Part shown: positions 21,465-34,800 of the stretch, piece by piece
Layout of the letters: every line of letters starts with the position of its first letter
Numbering within the stretch: the stretch's first letter is position 1
From: Paracamarosporium sp. OC-R06-R3
Lineage: Eukaryota; Ascomycota; Dothideomycetes; Pleosporales; Didymosphaeriaceae
DNA length: 64,000 bases
Reading direction: 5' to 3'
NCBI GenBank assembly: GCA_019828545.1
Contig: JACVRA010000128.1
Coordinates: forward strand, 513,265 to 577,264
The notes under the pieces: model-generated
What the model was told of the DNA's origin: nothing
What the model saw: the letters and a program-made list of their open reading frames with translations, nothing else
Database searches by the model: none
Position numbers and translations under genes: made by a program

Positions 21465-24400
21465 CTACTCTCGATATAAGTCCATAATCTCTTTCTGTCC
21501 TACCTCGGCCGCAATATCAACCGGCGTCCTGCCCGCCTTATCCTCCAATCCAGCATCCAAACCCATAGCAACCAGCGCCTCAAACCGCTCGCACATATCA
21601 CTCTGGCTGAGAGACAGAGACGACGCACCGGCCACAACATGAAGCAGGTTTTGGCCATCCTCATTCACGGCTCGCCAGTCAGCCTTGCACTGAGTAAATA
21701 GATCGTACACGGGCGGCTCACGCATGGCAGCGACATGGTACTTTGTGTCCAGAGACACACATCCATGCCGGAAGAATGAAAAGATCGGCGTTTCGCCTTT
21801 TTTGTTGCGCGCGTTGATGTCGAGACCCATAGAGAGGAGACGGTTGAAGACGGCGAAGAGCTTGCCTTTCACCTTGTGCACCGTGCTCACCTGCCACTGG
21901 CCTCTGACAAGGTGGTGTAACATGGAGTTTCCCTCGTTATCGGTAGCGTGGACGTCGGCGCCGTGACTGAGGAAAAGATCGATTATCGCGTCGTAATGCA
22001 CATTCCCTAATGTAATGTGAAGCGGCGTGATTCCCTCGTTATTGGGCTGGTTTATGAGGTCCGGTGCCGATTGCAAAACGCGTTCAAAGTCTTCCCACTT
22101 CAGTCCGAAGCCAAACTTTTTGGCAAAGAAATGAAACATGGTATTTCCCTTGTTGTCCTGAGCACGAACATTTGCTCCAGCTTGAATGAGTATGTTGAAA
22201 GTGCTGAGGCCGTCTGCGTTGAATTCGCGTGTCCTGTCGATGGCTTTGTTGGGTTGACAAGCTAGTAGCAACGGCGTATGACCAGCATCGTCGCGGACTT
22301 CGAGATCCACACGCTTAGATTGATCTATGAAGATCGAGCTGATGTCCTCATTGTCGTGCACAAGTTCGTGAAGTATCGTGGAGCTGTCATATCTTGCGTA
22401 TGGATCCGCCCCGTGGTCCAACAGCAGGTGAACCATTCGTCTCTGCTTGTCAACATCCGACTGCTTCTCACTCAGTCTTACACGAGATAAAGACATGAGA
22501 TGATGAAGAGGGTACTTCTCATCATCGCGGATCCTGATCATTCTCGGTTTCTTTGACCCATTGAACTTCGGTCGACCACGAACGTTGGGGTCGGCACCTC
22601 GAGAAAGTAGCAATGCAAGCAGATCAGCGTCCAGCAAAGTTATAGTTTGAATGAACACATCCCGGGTAACGACCGCACCGTGATCTAACAGAAGTGTAAC
22701 CATCTCTCTGTCAGCACACGCCTTTGCGAGACAAGAGTTGCCTGCGATGTCGACTGCATTGACGTCAGCGCCATGACGAACAAGGAGTTCAACAGCCCTT
22801 TTGTTGAATATTAACCACCCGGTACGATTGAGGGCGGCGTTCAATGGCGTCATGTCTTGTACATCTCGAAGTTCGGTATTGGCGCCATGCTCTAAGAGAT
22901 AAGGCAGGCCTTCGCCTACGTGCCACCATCGCCCGCCGCGTACTAACAGGTGAAGAGCGCTCGAACCGGCTACATCGCCTCCAAAGTCACTGACAGTTCT
23001 ATCATCGTGCTTCGAGTTATCATCATACTGTTGTGCACTGACATTATGGCCAGCCTGCTCAACGAGAATACGGATAACATCCATGTTAGGAGTTCCTCTT
23101 CGACATGCCGTCAACAACAAAGGTTCCAATTTCGTTCGGGTGGACCTCCAAGCGACTACATTATTCTGCGAATGGTACGTGTCTCTCCAACTGCTGTCGT
23201 CAAGTGTTTGCTTTCCTCCAAGCGACACCAATGCTTTCAAAACCGATATATGGCCCTGGGTGACAAGAGCTCGTAGAAGAAATTTCCCTTCGTCGGTGTT
23301 AGGGAGGTTCTGCAATTGGTTCTCGGCGTGAAGTATGCTGGGTACCAGATGGCAATTCTTAGGCATGGCGTTACTAACGGTCGAGGTGTTGTGGTTCTTG
23401 CCGCATTTTGTACAATGCTTGTTTATGTTAGTCCGCTCAAGCTGGCTTCGGTCAATGCTCTGTCTGATGGGATCGGTCATAGTGAGGCTATCATCGGCTC
23501 TTATGGAATCGCGTGCGCGGAGGAGGCAGTCGACAGTGTAATCTGCTTCTTGAGACGCCGCCTCGGTGATCGCTCGATCCATCAATTGGACTACAAACGT
23601 GTCCTTCGTTATCAGTAGCGATATGAGCTCATCGATTCTATATTCACCACAATGATACACTGTTGAACTTGAATGTTCGTTATCAGCCATCAGAACAGCA
23701 CCAGCAATCTTGTCATTCCGGAAGGTGCCAAATTTTTTGGTCTCCGATTCGTGTTCCGCAAGGCCTTTCCAGGGTGAGCTTTCCCATGTTGGAGAGTCCA
23801 CCTCAGCTCCAGCATCCATTAACAGTTTGACGCTTTCATACGAACCCGAAACGCAAGCATAGTACAGAGCGGTCCGCCCAAAGATATCTTTTGAATTCAC
23901 AGTCGATTTTAAGGCGACGGGCGATTGTGAGGATAGTGTTTCGAGGAGTATACCCATAATGTTTGGCGTTTTGGATTTGGCTGAAATATGGATCGCAGTA
24001 CAGCCTTCTCTGGTCCTGATAGAGGGATTTGCGCCTTTCTCAAGGAGGCGTATAGTGATAAATTCAGAAAATGTCGATGCCAGATGGAGTGGAGTTATAC
24101 CGTCTTTATCTGCAACATTGGTATCCGGGTACAGTGAGAGCACAAAGTCTAATGCAGTCGTCTTCCCACTATGTCCTGAGTCTACTGTACCATGTGACGT
24201 GCGTCTGTAGTCGTAGATTCCGTCTGGCCGTACGCTGCTAAGTACGTGTAGCGCAGTGCGGCCCTTATGGTTTGCTTGAAGCGGATCGACACCATGCTTT
24301 ATTAGTTGACCAAAAGGCTCCGGAAACGCTTCGCCACGTTTGTAGAGGTAAGTCGCTGACTTGGAGGCAGCTTCGTGCCACAACGTGTTGCCTTCATCGT

Positions 24401-27400
24401 CAGTCGCCTTTGGATCCAAGCCCCTGTCAATGAGGGCCTGTAGCTGTTTGGTATTTCTCCGATGGTGTACCGCATCGTGGAGTAGCGACCGTCCGCAATC
24501 ATCAGTGATGTGTAATGATGCTCCGCCTTTTTCCAAAACCTCAAATACTTGACCAATCTGGCTATCGGAAGACTCGCATATGGAACCGCTGATCCACTTG
24601 AAAACAGTAGAATTACTCGTGTCATTCGATTTAAGTTTGAGGTCAGCGCCAGCAGCGACTAAAGCCTCGAATTTGCTGCCATTGGCTCTAGCCTTGTCTC
24701 GGATTTCGATCTTCGTGAGATGGATTGGAGCCTCGCCTCGCTTGTTCCTCATGTTGATATCTGCACCAGCAGCACACAGGCGATCTATTAGTCCGTCTGG
24801 GAAGTCACTGTAGTATGTTCGGACAGCGTAATGAAAGACACCATTGCCTTCATTGTCGACAGCATCCACACTTGCTCCAAGTTCGATGAGCACCATTATT
24901 TTTGGTACGCCTTTAGATGTTAAGCTTAATCTGTCACCCATGGCGGCTAGCAATGGTGTTTTTCCATCTCGATTTATCTTCTCTAGATCCGCTTTCCCGA
25001 TGCGAATCAGTTCGGAAAGAACTTCGGTATCGTTGCAGGTATGTATAGGCGTATCTTGACTATTGTTTAGCGATTCAACATTAGCTCCAGCCTTAATGAG
25101 CATTCTTGCCACAATGTGATCCGTGGCCTGATGCAGAGGGGTGTTTCCACACTCATCGCGTGAATTCACATCTGCACCTGCCTCAAGCAATAGATCGAAG
25201 CACTTTTTCGAGAGATCTATGTCTTTTTTTGTTTTAGGTTGTGCCAAGGCGTGAAGTCCATTGTTAGCATCCGCGCCGGCATTAAGCAGAAGTCGTATTG
25301 CGTCGAAGTCCCTGTTCTTGCATGCTACATAAAGAGGCCGCTTATGAGGGTAATCATACAACGGGTTTGGGTGCCCATTGAAATTGGTTAAGGGGTGCTT
25401 GAGCAGCTGCTGAACCACATTGGATCTTTGGTTCTCTATAGCGCATAGCAACGCCCCACCAGCTTCTTCTGTTGTTTTTATATATGGTAATAATTCCATA
25501 ACGGTAGCCAAATGACCGAACAAACATGCATACTGCAATGCACTGTACCGATTAACCGGGCATCCGGGATCAACACTTTCACGTTGAGACGAGCCGTTCA
25601 TGTCGCATCCGGCATTCATCAAACAACGCACGACTCCGTGGTGATCATTCATCGCGGCACGTTGGAGGGCGGTATAACCGTATAAATCGAACTTATTAGT
25701 ATCTGCTCCATTTTCTATTAGCAATGCCACAATATCGGTAAATCCTTTACTCGCTGCCCAGACGATAGGTGCGCCTTCATTGATGTCTGTATCAGGTCGA
25801 GAGAGCAGCGCTCGCAAGTAGGTTGGAGTACCCAACAACACCGCCATGCCCACAGGTGTAAAATTCTGGGAGCTAACCGTTCTCCTCGGAAACTCCTTTT
25901 CGTTAGCTTGTAATCCTAGTCTCACTAGGGACGCCCAATTTTGAAAATGAGCGTGGGCAGTGAACTTGTCCAACATCGTATTGATCTCGTCCTGGTTGTT
26001 TCCAGCGGCACTAGCCCTCTGTACATGTACATGCCAATTCGTAGCGGCGTATTTGGTGAATGGAGGTAGCAAAGGCTCTCTAGGAGCAAATCTATGCAAC
26101 GGGTTTTGGAAATTTGGACCTTGCTCTGCGCCTTCCAAGCAGCCATTTTGAAGGTAAGAAAGACATGCGATTGCTAGGCGGTGGTGTGTAGGGCCATATT
26201 CGATTAAAGGGTAGTCTTTGACATCGGTCCGTGTCGTACCCATTAGAAATTCGGTAAGGGAATGATGGACCACACATAATGTTTCATCAGGAAGCATTTC
26301 CAGTAATGGGCCGCAGGCTGCTCGTATGAAGCTCTTTGCAACCACAATGCTCTGATCACCGAAAGAAGGCTCGTGAATGAGCATGTCAGCCATCTCGATG
26401 AGTCGCAAAGGCCTGACGGAGTGCGTCACCCATTGCATGATCAACAACTGCATCTCAAGGGAGGATCCGGTTCTTTTGGAGTGCTCTTGGAGAAGTTGGA
26501 CGTACATATGATGCAGATTCTCCGGAAGCTTTAGGAGTACGTTTTCAATGTCAGCGTCCGCCTTAAGGCAAGCATCGATAGCAAGTTTCGCATAGAGGAA
26601 TAAACCCTTGGCTTTACCAGGGACGACATCTCTTATAGTCTCGTGTAGATCAGATGCGATAAATGATCCGGAGAGTTTATGTTGCACGTATGCACGAATA
26701 TCCCCATCGATCATATCTTCGTCCAAGCGTACGCGCAGTAGCCGTTCCAAACGCAAAGCGCGTTCCACGCTGGCTACAGGGCGACTTGTAGCTATTATTT
26801 TAACTTTAGAAGGTTCCCATTGCCCCAAATCGGCCAGACCTTGTAGGAATGCGTCCATCTCTTCGCCGTTGCTCATTTCGTCGAGCGCATCCACGACGAT
26901 GTATACTTTAGGTAAATGCGCCACAGCTACTTTCAAGTATTTCCAGAGATCCAGAGAGGAGAAGCTTTCGAGATCACGTGGCTGGTCAGGCTTCTGGCCT
27001 TTGTTTGAGTTTTTGATGCTACTAAGATGTTGCTTGAGTTGGAGTTGTAAGAGAGGGCTGTATTTTAGGACTTGGGTCAACCAGTCTTGCAGGGCGGCTC
27101 TAGGGTTATGGTTGGAGTCAATGATTTGCCGGAAGAAGAAGTATAATACCGGTACGCGCTCACGCAACAGCTCTTGTATGAGCGCAGCTGCAAGCACCGA
27201 TTTTCCAGAACCAGGAATCGCTGCATATCGTTAGGCATTGGCTGACGTGTCGTGTAGGAAACTTACCGCGCACCCAGAGCATTCCGTACTCGTCGCTGCT
27301 GTGCCATTGCTGGTATTGATCCGAAGCTATGAACCAATCACAAGTCCCCGCAAGATGCAATTTCAAGTGTTTCTGGTACTCGCTATCTTCGCCACTGAAA

Positions 27401-27537
27401 TTCGTTGGTCGTAGCCAAACGCGAATATCGCGAATGATGTCCCGGGTTTGAGGAATGACATTCTCTTCATTAAATTCGAGCGCGTCGTCGCGACCGATAA
27501 CAACCGCATCTTCCCATTCAATCTCGGACTCGTTCAT
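21465..27537 (-). CDS. NACHT-ankyrin NLR-like protein
   Basis: Exons 27537-27267 and 27220-21465 (46-bp intron) give 2008 residues. After a short N-terminus (about 30 residues) comes the linker usual before fungal NACHT domains (WLRPT..., E.SEYQKHL). A P-loop GSGKS follows at residues 94-98, formed across the splice, then a Walker B block VYIVVDALDE. The rest is a long array of ankyrin repeats with many GADVN/GANVE-type turns. Such proteins act as intracellular receptors for non-self recognition. No HET, HeLo, patatin-like or other effector domain is visible at the N-terminus, so it may signal through a partner encoded nearby. An in-frame ATG at 27636 would add 33 residues. No stop or frameshift breaks the 5.7-kb second exon. 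Confidence 0.93.
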
Positions 27538-27951
27538 TGTCAACGTCGATGTTTGACGGTAGCAACGAAGCTTTAATAAGTCAAAAAGTTCTAGTGCTCT
27601 AAGACGGCTGTCCCCGTGCACCTTCCTAGCTTGCAATGCCTTGCAGCATTATATAGCTGGAGTGGTTGTATATAGCAAGTGCGCAATGGCTGCCTGCTCA
27701 AATGCCAAGAGGGTCTAATTGGCATTCGCGAATTAAACCAATGACCATCCATTTTGATTCTCGCCCAGACTACTATTCTCCACAAGCGGAAAATGGCCCC
27801 ATGCGTATGTGAGACGAATCTCTTCGTATACAGCGGATAACCACTCAATATGTGACGAAGTGCTTAAATCTCACACTCATGGATACATACGTTTATCATA
27901 CAAGCAAAGGCTTCCTGACAAAATCACATCCAACTCACTCATAAAAGGAAT

Positions 27952-30252
27952 TTACATATGCGTCGACGACAGTGAACTTCTTGTATCATCTGCCTCAGCC
28001 GAGCCGGCATCCACGTGGATTTCCTCGCACGAAGTTTCCGCGCATCCCGTTTCGTCACCAGCTAGCTGCGCTGGTATTTCCTGAGTAGCTTGGGGGAGAG
28101 TGGTGTTGGGCTCCGTACCAGATGTCCCGCAAGTTTCCTTTTTCTCCAGTTTGGAACAGGCCGAGCAACCCGTCTCGAGGGGTAACTCGGGCAATAGCTC
28201 CTGCGTCACTGTCACCGGAACCTCGCTATTGAGCTTTTCCCATGTGCCTTGATGATTTCCCTCGTATGCGCGCCGCTGAAGCTGGAATACATTGTCTTGA
28301 ACCCAACGATCTGTACGGGGTGCTAGTGCGTGACGGAACCTACTAATAAGAACTAAGAACTTAAGCATGACTATGCTCAGGATGGTGACGAGGCAAGCAA
28401 AGCCGATGATAAATGAGAGACCAAACACGTTGATATTACTAGATATACTTTAGCTTTATAGAATGTGTGTGATATTGTGAGCACTTACACGAAGCCACCC
28501 GACTTCGTCATTCTCTGCATGTTGCAAAGTTGTTGCTCTCCTGCAGTCAGATTTTTCCTAACATAAGACTGTACTGAGAGCGATTGTGCGCCATATCCGA
28601 TTGCATAATCAGATACCATGGTCTGCATCGAGGCCCAGATGTATCTCTCCCAGCCGGTGATCTCTTGAATCCATTGGTCATCCGGAAGCGACGAGATCTC
28701 ACCATTAGTTCGATCAGCTAGATCTTGTACTTTTATTGTAGCCTCTGCTGCTGCTGCTGTGTCATATCGCCAGCTTGAGATTACGAGGAGCTGCAGCGCA
28801 GCCACTTGAACATCACTGGCCCCGGGAAACTGGTCAGATTTAATTGTACCAGGCAACGCTGTCAGCGCAGTACAATAATCAGATTCTTTCTCCCGGGCAA
28901 TGCAAAACTGGTACTACGCGAGATGTTTCAGTCTTGCTGCTCATATGACAAGTGACGCACATACCTGTTGGCGACAACCTAAAATAGACGATAGCGCATC
29001 GGCAAAGTATAGCGTTGGAGTATCTTCTGCAGCGGGGGATTTCCAAACGAAGGCCCTGTGCGCTGAAAAGTATGGATCTTCAACAGGGTTGTAATACGAA
29101 ACCCGGTTGCTAGCAATCGATATCAGGTTGAGATCTGAGTTGTCGTCCCTCAGTTCGGGTATAGGCTCAAGATTGCTTATGGTAGTCCACTCCGGATTAG
29201 AGAAGGATCGCACAAAACTAATAAATCAGATGACTGACACACGCTAGGGGTGCGATTTGAGTTACGTACCCAACACTATATCTTGAGGAGATATTGGACA
29301 CAGTTAAGCTGAGTGAGAACGTCGCATTTGCAAATGCTCCGCCATGCCGCAGTTTACCGTAAGACACCTGTTGCATCTTTTCTCCAGGAATCGGATTGCG
29401 ATTGGCAAAAGGATAATCAGTAGAGTTGATTATCGCGGTGCGTCCCGATTTATCGAGCAATCCGCATGTGATCTTTCTCCTATACTTGACGTTGTCCTTT
29501 TTTTGCATATTCCAGCCAAAGAATTCATTTGCGTTAATGAGTCCAGAATCGATGCTAACCGCTGGGTTTTCATGACTCATACACACAGAAGGGTCAAAAG
29601 GGCACTTCTCCCGTTTAGGATCGAGATTGATTCTTGGTTTGATGAAAGCTTTGCAGCGCAGAGGAAGTGTTGTTGTATTCTGAAAGCATTCTTGGGCAAA
29701 TGGAATACTGCGAGTATTTACTACATCTGCGTAGCTACCAAGACCATCGAGATATGCGAAGCTGAAACCATCGACAGAAGGCTCGATATTCAAAGGGCCG
29801 CATAAAGAGCTTCTTATAAGTACTGGTATGTTGGTGCTAGTGATAACGTACGACGAGAAAATCCCTGCAAGGATTGAGAGGACAGCAAAGCCGAGAGCCA
29901 ATACTAGCTGTGCGATAGACCGGTAGAAGACACGGTTTGTCCGTTTTCTCCAGGCCCAGTAGAGTTTCGCCCATTCAATGAGGAACGAAGTGGGAGGAGG
30001 ATTTGCTCTGAGCAGCACCTGTTGTTGGCGGAATAAGGCATCCGCAGGACGGCCATGCGCGCGTAATTGGTGATTAATGAACATGACAAGACTCCAGAGG
30101 TGAGTGGTGGCTAGTGAGGAGAGAATAGCCAAGAGAGCCACTATTATCGCACCTGTCTGACTATCAGTTGTTATGACGCTACCCATGGGCTGCCCTTGAT
30201 CGTTGTTAATCCAGAACCCTTGCTTGACATATCGAGAGTCTACCTCAGACAT
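27952..30252 (-). CDS. Large fungal membrane protein of unknown function
   Basis: Four exons (30252-29270, 29217-28965, 28913-28489, 28438-27952) encode 715 residues; all junctions have GT/AG ends and keep frame. Two transmembrane segments lie near residues 30-60 (AIIVALLAILSSL) and about 120-145 (LVLALGFAVLSILAGIF). An extracytoplasmic-looking region of some 400 residues follows, with many Cys and N-glycosylation sequons (for example NTT, NST, NIS). A third transmembrane helix comes near residue 560, then a cytoplasmic-like, Glu/Thr-rich tail. I recognise it as a type of multi-exon membrane protein common in Pezizomycotina but know no function for it. It lies 414 bp upstream of the NACHT-ankyrin gene on the same strand. 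Confidence 0.82.
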
Positions 30253-33200
30253 GCTGAATATGGTTGGACAGTGAATAGAGAGATAATGACGGAGTTAAGT
30301 ATGTTTTCTGATGCAAAAGAACGAGCGAATGCGCTCATATAGATTGAACGACAAACGAGGTAACACGACTGAATTTCTGTAACACAGCCTGCTCACCCCG
30401 CCGTGTAAAAAGCATGCTTGCATGTTGATAAGTGGCTCTAAAGTCGTTGGTCCGCGATATTAGTTATGCAGCTTCCATGAACAAAGCCCTTGCCCCTCGG
30501 GGTAGGCTGAGAAATCGTGCAGACACAAGAGGGGCCAATTTATTGTGGTGGTTGCGGAGACACGGGGGCGGGGTTTCCGAAACTCTACGTAGTAAAGTTT
30601 AGCTGTAGATCTGGTTTCTTATGGCGCGCGCAAGAGAAGTTGGATAATTAATATGGGAAGTCCGCTGGAAGCGGCCTTAGTACCTCAACGACGGTGAGAA
30701 AGTCTTTGTAGCCAGTCATTCAATTGTGTAGGGAAATGATCCCAGAGTCACTGACTGATCCTTCTTTACAATGCTCAGATTCGATTCATTGTTGGAAGGG
30801 TTGATAGCTCTAACCTCTGGTTGAGTGAGAGACGCTACGGCAAAGGTTCTGGGGAAATCGGCTGATGGCGATAAGCATTGTCGGGGTTTTGTAGATCGCC
30901 TTTGCAAAGGTCGGTGTGGGTTGGGCGGGAAACAGGGGTGAGAGCGCCCACAGCCCCGCACGGCTCGCGGTCGGGTTTCGGCTTCAGCTTACCGATACCC
31001 ACACCAAGTGTAGCACCGCCGCAAGGTGGAGATGTCAAACACATATGCATTCTTGTGCGTTGAGGGTAGGAGCACCGCGCATCTGTTGAATAATGCGTTC
31101 CGAGTGATTGGAACAGCAAATAAATTTCTAATGGTAGAGATGGGGCGTAAATGCTAGGTACCCTTGCTCTCGCGCCCACTGGATCACAGCCAGCTTGCGC
31201 GTACGCTGCATCGCGTCATACACAGTGGGTGACAAAATAAACTGAACCTTTCTGGGTGGAGGATGTGCTAAGAATGTTCAATTTACTTTGTCACTTTGGT
31301 GATAGATTTACAAATACGCACATCACAGGATGCCATTCCAGAAACTACCTAACTCCAAATAACAGACCCGAACGCTCATGAAAGCTCAGAAAATAAACCA
31401 AGATAGGTCTCGGAAGCCCCGGATGATGCACCACGATTTCTTTATTGGATTGTGCAAGATATATCTAGCCTAAACACTAACAGGAGCGGAGGCAGTGTCA
31501 CTATGAATGTGCCCAACACCTCGTTCTCGAAAGCTTTACAAGTCTCTTCTGATGCAAATGCGATATCAGAATATTGGAAGATAGCTGAAAGAGATGTGCG
31601 CAAATTCAATTATTCAAGATTCTTGCCAGGGCAGCTGTAAGCGCTGGAAAGGGTTAATAGATGTTTTTCCATTAGCAAAGAAAAGCTCATCTAATGGGAA
31701 GGCAGGCATAGTGCTTGTATATCTTCTCGTGCTTCACTGATAAAATCATCGATTATAATTAATCGACTTGACCTTTTCATATGACCATTGTTTACATCCA
31801 CTCGGCATTGCTTCTTTAAAGAAAAATGCACTGGCGAGTGTCGTAGCCGTCGTTTCGCTGCAAGGTTTTCCTTGCGAATATCGTTCATTCTTCAACTGCA
31901 CTGTTGACCCATCACGAACCTATAATGGTCTTAACCAATCGACTTTGGACGAAACAAAATTGATTAATAATCGAATAGTCGGCGACAGCTGATTTAATGG
32001 TTTCTTGTTTGGTTCAGCTGCACTCTCTATCGAAACACATGCGACGATTTGGATATCGGTACGCAGATTTATGTTCATACGTGAAAACATATGTAAGATC
32101 ACGCAGTAGGTGATCAAAAAGGTTGGTGAGAAGATTGTGTATCAACTAACTAGGTGTGCTATCTAGAAGCTGTAGAGTATGTACGTCTACCAGCGTAAAC
32201 AGCGCTAGTCTCAGATAGGTTTAGCCTTCTCCCAGAGGGAAAGAGCTTCTTGAACCGTCACAACATAAAAAAGCACGTGTATTAAGATGCATCACTTCGC
32301 ATTACAAGCTTTAGTTTGAGCTTGTATTCTTACGCGGGCAAAGAAGCGATGAGTCATTGAATTTCCATTCAGAAAACCGCTAAGCATGATTGAGTCGGTT
32401 ACGCGTTGAGTATCGTTTGTCCTGTATATCTCACAAAGCTGACTGTTTACACATACATGCGGTGAAGCAATTGTGCCGTAACAATCTTTATAATGCAGTA
32501 AGGTACGATTAATATTTTATCCATGGGCCGAATCATAATATGGTACTCAGGTGATAGCTAGCCTCCTAATAAGATTTCACGAACATGACAAACAAATATA
32601 TGGCGGAGCTGTTACTCCGTTCATACCCTAACTTTGAGCTAGATTCGGAACATTTTTCACTTTTCGCGGTTCTACTAGCCCTCTTCGCTTGCGGAGTGGA
32701 GAAACACTCGGTGTTCGGAAAGAATGTTGCTCAACGCGCGTTGTTGGGGTGGAGTAACCATGTTTCGCGCAACAGGCCTCTCTTCGGACAGTAACTATAG
32801 GCTCCTTCATAGGCGCTATTGGTAATATGAGTCATCTTATCCCCGAATCACAGTGAGTGGACAGGTTAATTCTGCTTAGTTAGGTGGTCAGGAGAGTCCA
32901 TTATATAAATACTACCTTAACTGCCCCTGCATAATTAGTCTTTCAACTGATATCGACCTCTATTATCAGATGCTCACTTGCTTCGATACTACATCCCATA
33001 CCCAGACTCTTACGCCGACACTCATTTCACTATACCCGGCGGTTCCTTGTTCGGTCCCGCCGCTCTTTCACCTCTGGTGTCCACAGGAGAAAAACAAAGA
33101 AGGGAAATTTTAAGACATACATTGTTATTGCTCTTGTTCCTTTACTACGTCCGTATTGTGCCGGCTCCTTAAGGGATAGCTTCCTTGATTACCACTACTT

Positions 33201-33360
33201 ATAGCTAGGTTTACCCTACCATATGCTTGTCAAAACAACAGGCACAGAGATTTGAGTACATCGGCATTAAGCGCACAAGGCTCAGCCTTCACCTTTGTCT
33301 CTACCGCTTATCGCATGCTATTATCGATCCCGCTCCGCGACACCAAGCAAGAAGGTCACG
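30253..33360. other. Gene-poor region with a dispersed repeat
   Basis: Three kilobases between divergent genes with no supported coding region. Small open frames (for example 30835-31179 minus, 31691-31888 minus, 32585-32794 plus) have no recognisable domain. The inverted partner of the 11.5-kb repeat lies at 31901-32011. Many stop codons in all frames and AT-rich patches fit decayed repeat DNA. Confidence 0.5.
31901..32011 (-). repeat. Dispersed repeat, copy B (inverted partner of 11547-11657)
   Basis: The reverse complement aligns without gaps to 11547-11657 over 111 bp at about 90% identity. Of the roughly eleven differences about eight are transitions, as expected if RIP has acted on one or both copies. 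The flanks do not align well. The family is not recognised. Confidence 0.75.
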
Positions 33361-34254
33361 ATGGATAATGCAAGATCAGAAGACAATACTGAGAGGCTGA
33401 CATCCCCACTTCAAACCACTCCATTAGTGAAGGAATCTAGCATACAACGCACACATGTTCCTGGTCCTCCGCCACTAAATTTTTTCCCCGGACCAGGACA
33501 GCGAGGCTATCCTCTAGAAATCCGCGGGATGATTTACGATGAAGTAGTAGCCTTGAGCGAGCACGAAGCTCCATTCATCCGGCTGCTACATGGCGACCAT
33601 CGGATATACTATGAAGACACTTCCAGAGCCTTGGCACTTCTTCGTAACGGTAATATCTGGGAAAACGATGCATCCTCTACACTTGAAGTTCAGCGCACTA
33701 CTAAGAATTTCACATTGTTGGCGAGCTATAAGTCGCTTGGCTACCATTGGATAGATCACATATGTTATCACAAGTGCCATTATTGGCTGTTAGAATTGCT
33801 AAAAGCTATTGACCTAGTGTACGCCAATGACTTGGAGCACCAGCGAGCATCGACGGCGCCTAGGAAATGGGCTGCTCCTCTACATGATTATATCATAAAG
33901 CATGGCATCTCGTGTCTTCGGGGTTGTTTGCGTCAAAAATGGGATCCGAAGGATTCAGACCCAGCGAAAGGATACTGGGACCAATACACAACGGAAAAGT
34001 TCCTCCAGACGATGATTCTGCAATTACGTCGCAAGCCAGAGGTTGATATCCGGATCTTTTTCTACGCTGAAATGCCACCGAGGGATATGGAATGGGAGGC
34101 GGTTTATGTGGCGAGACGGGTAAAGTTGTTCCTAGCCGAGCTAATCAGTGGCGCGACGGTGACAAGCGTCCGCGCCCACAGAGGGACGCTATTCGCCATA
34201 AGAGTACATTCGTCGCACCGGAAAGTCAATTTGAATATTGGAGAAATGAAATAG
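33361..34254 (+). CDS. 2EXR/F-box-like fungal protein
   Basis: The first true ATG of this frame is at 33361, in the context CACGATGGA, giving 297 residues in one exon. Near residue 55 the motif YPLEIRGMIYDEVV matches the start of the 2EXR/F-box-like region found in a large group of fungal proteins. It lacks the usual leading Phe-x-x-Leu and is preceded by a Pro-rich stretch. The remainder (helical, rich in His, Trp and Arg) has no other known domain. Function unknown. Confidence 0.65.
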   Translation: MDNARSEDNTERLTSPLQTTPLVKESSIQRTHVPGPPPLNFFPGPGQRGYPLEIRGMIYDEVVALSEHEAPFIRLLHGDHRIYYEDTSRALALLRNGNIWENDASSTLEVQRTTKNFTLLASYKSLGYHWIDHICYHKCHYWLLELLKAIDLVYANDLEHQRASTAPRKWAAPLHDYIIKHGISCLRGCLRQKWDPKDSDPAKGYWDQYTTEKFLQTMILQLRRKPEVDIRIFFYAEMPPRDMEWEAVYVARRVKLFLAELISGATVTSVRAHRGTLFAIRVHSSHRKVNLNIGEMK

Positions 34255-34800
34255 GGACCGTAGGAAACCAGGTTCGATGGGAACAGGCGACCCAGGATGA
34301 ACTCGAGCTTTGGGCGACTGGCTAGATATCCACAAGCTCAGAGTCTAGGGCGTACAAGCAGTTGTTGATGGGACGCCAAGGCATGGGTGGAATATCCGAA
34401 AAACAGAAGAGTCAGTGACAAAGTTGGAAAGAGGAATGACGAGTACGGATTCAGAGGTCCACAAGACCAACCGTGGAATCAAGGTTTGAGACGAAAAGAC
34501 CAGTCACGGAACAAGGCGTGACCAAGCTGGAATGGCAAACACGCTCGCCTGTCACCAGGTCTGTCTTTGTGTGCAATTCAGATGTTTGGAATATTTTGAA
34601 TTTTATCCTGTTGTGAAGTATGTACATATAAAATTTCTTCGTAGTTCCAGCCTGCCGAATATATGTGTGAGTACAGTCCTGTCCTTCATAATACAATCGT
34701 GAAAAAGTGATCCCCAGTGAATCAGCCCCAAAAATTCCATAACAGTATAGCCATAGGTACCCCGAAAATCAATGCCCTGATACTCCACGCAACATATATA
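34255..34800. other. Intergenic region, no supported gene
   Basis: About 545 bp between the 2EXR-like gene and the small minus-strand frame. I see no motif-bearing frame, repeat or RNA gene. Confidence 0.4.

Noticed and set aside
31691..31888. A 65-codon minus-strand frame next to repeat copy B, considered as a transposase piece
   Set aside because: Basic composition only; no DDE or other transposase motif could be recognised.
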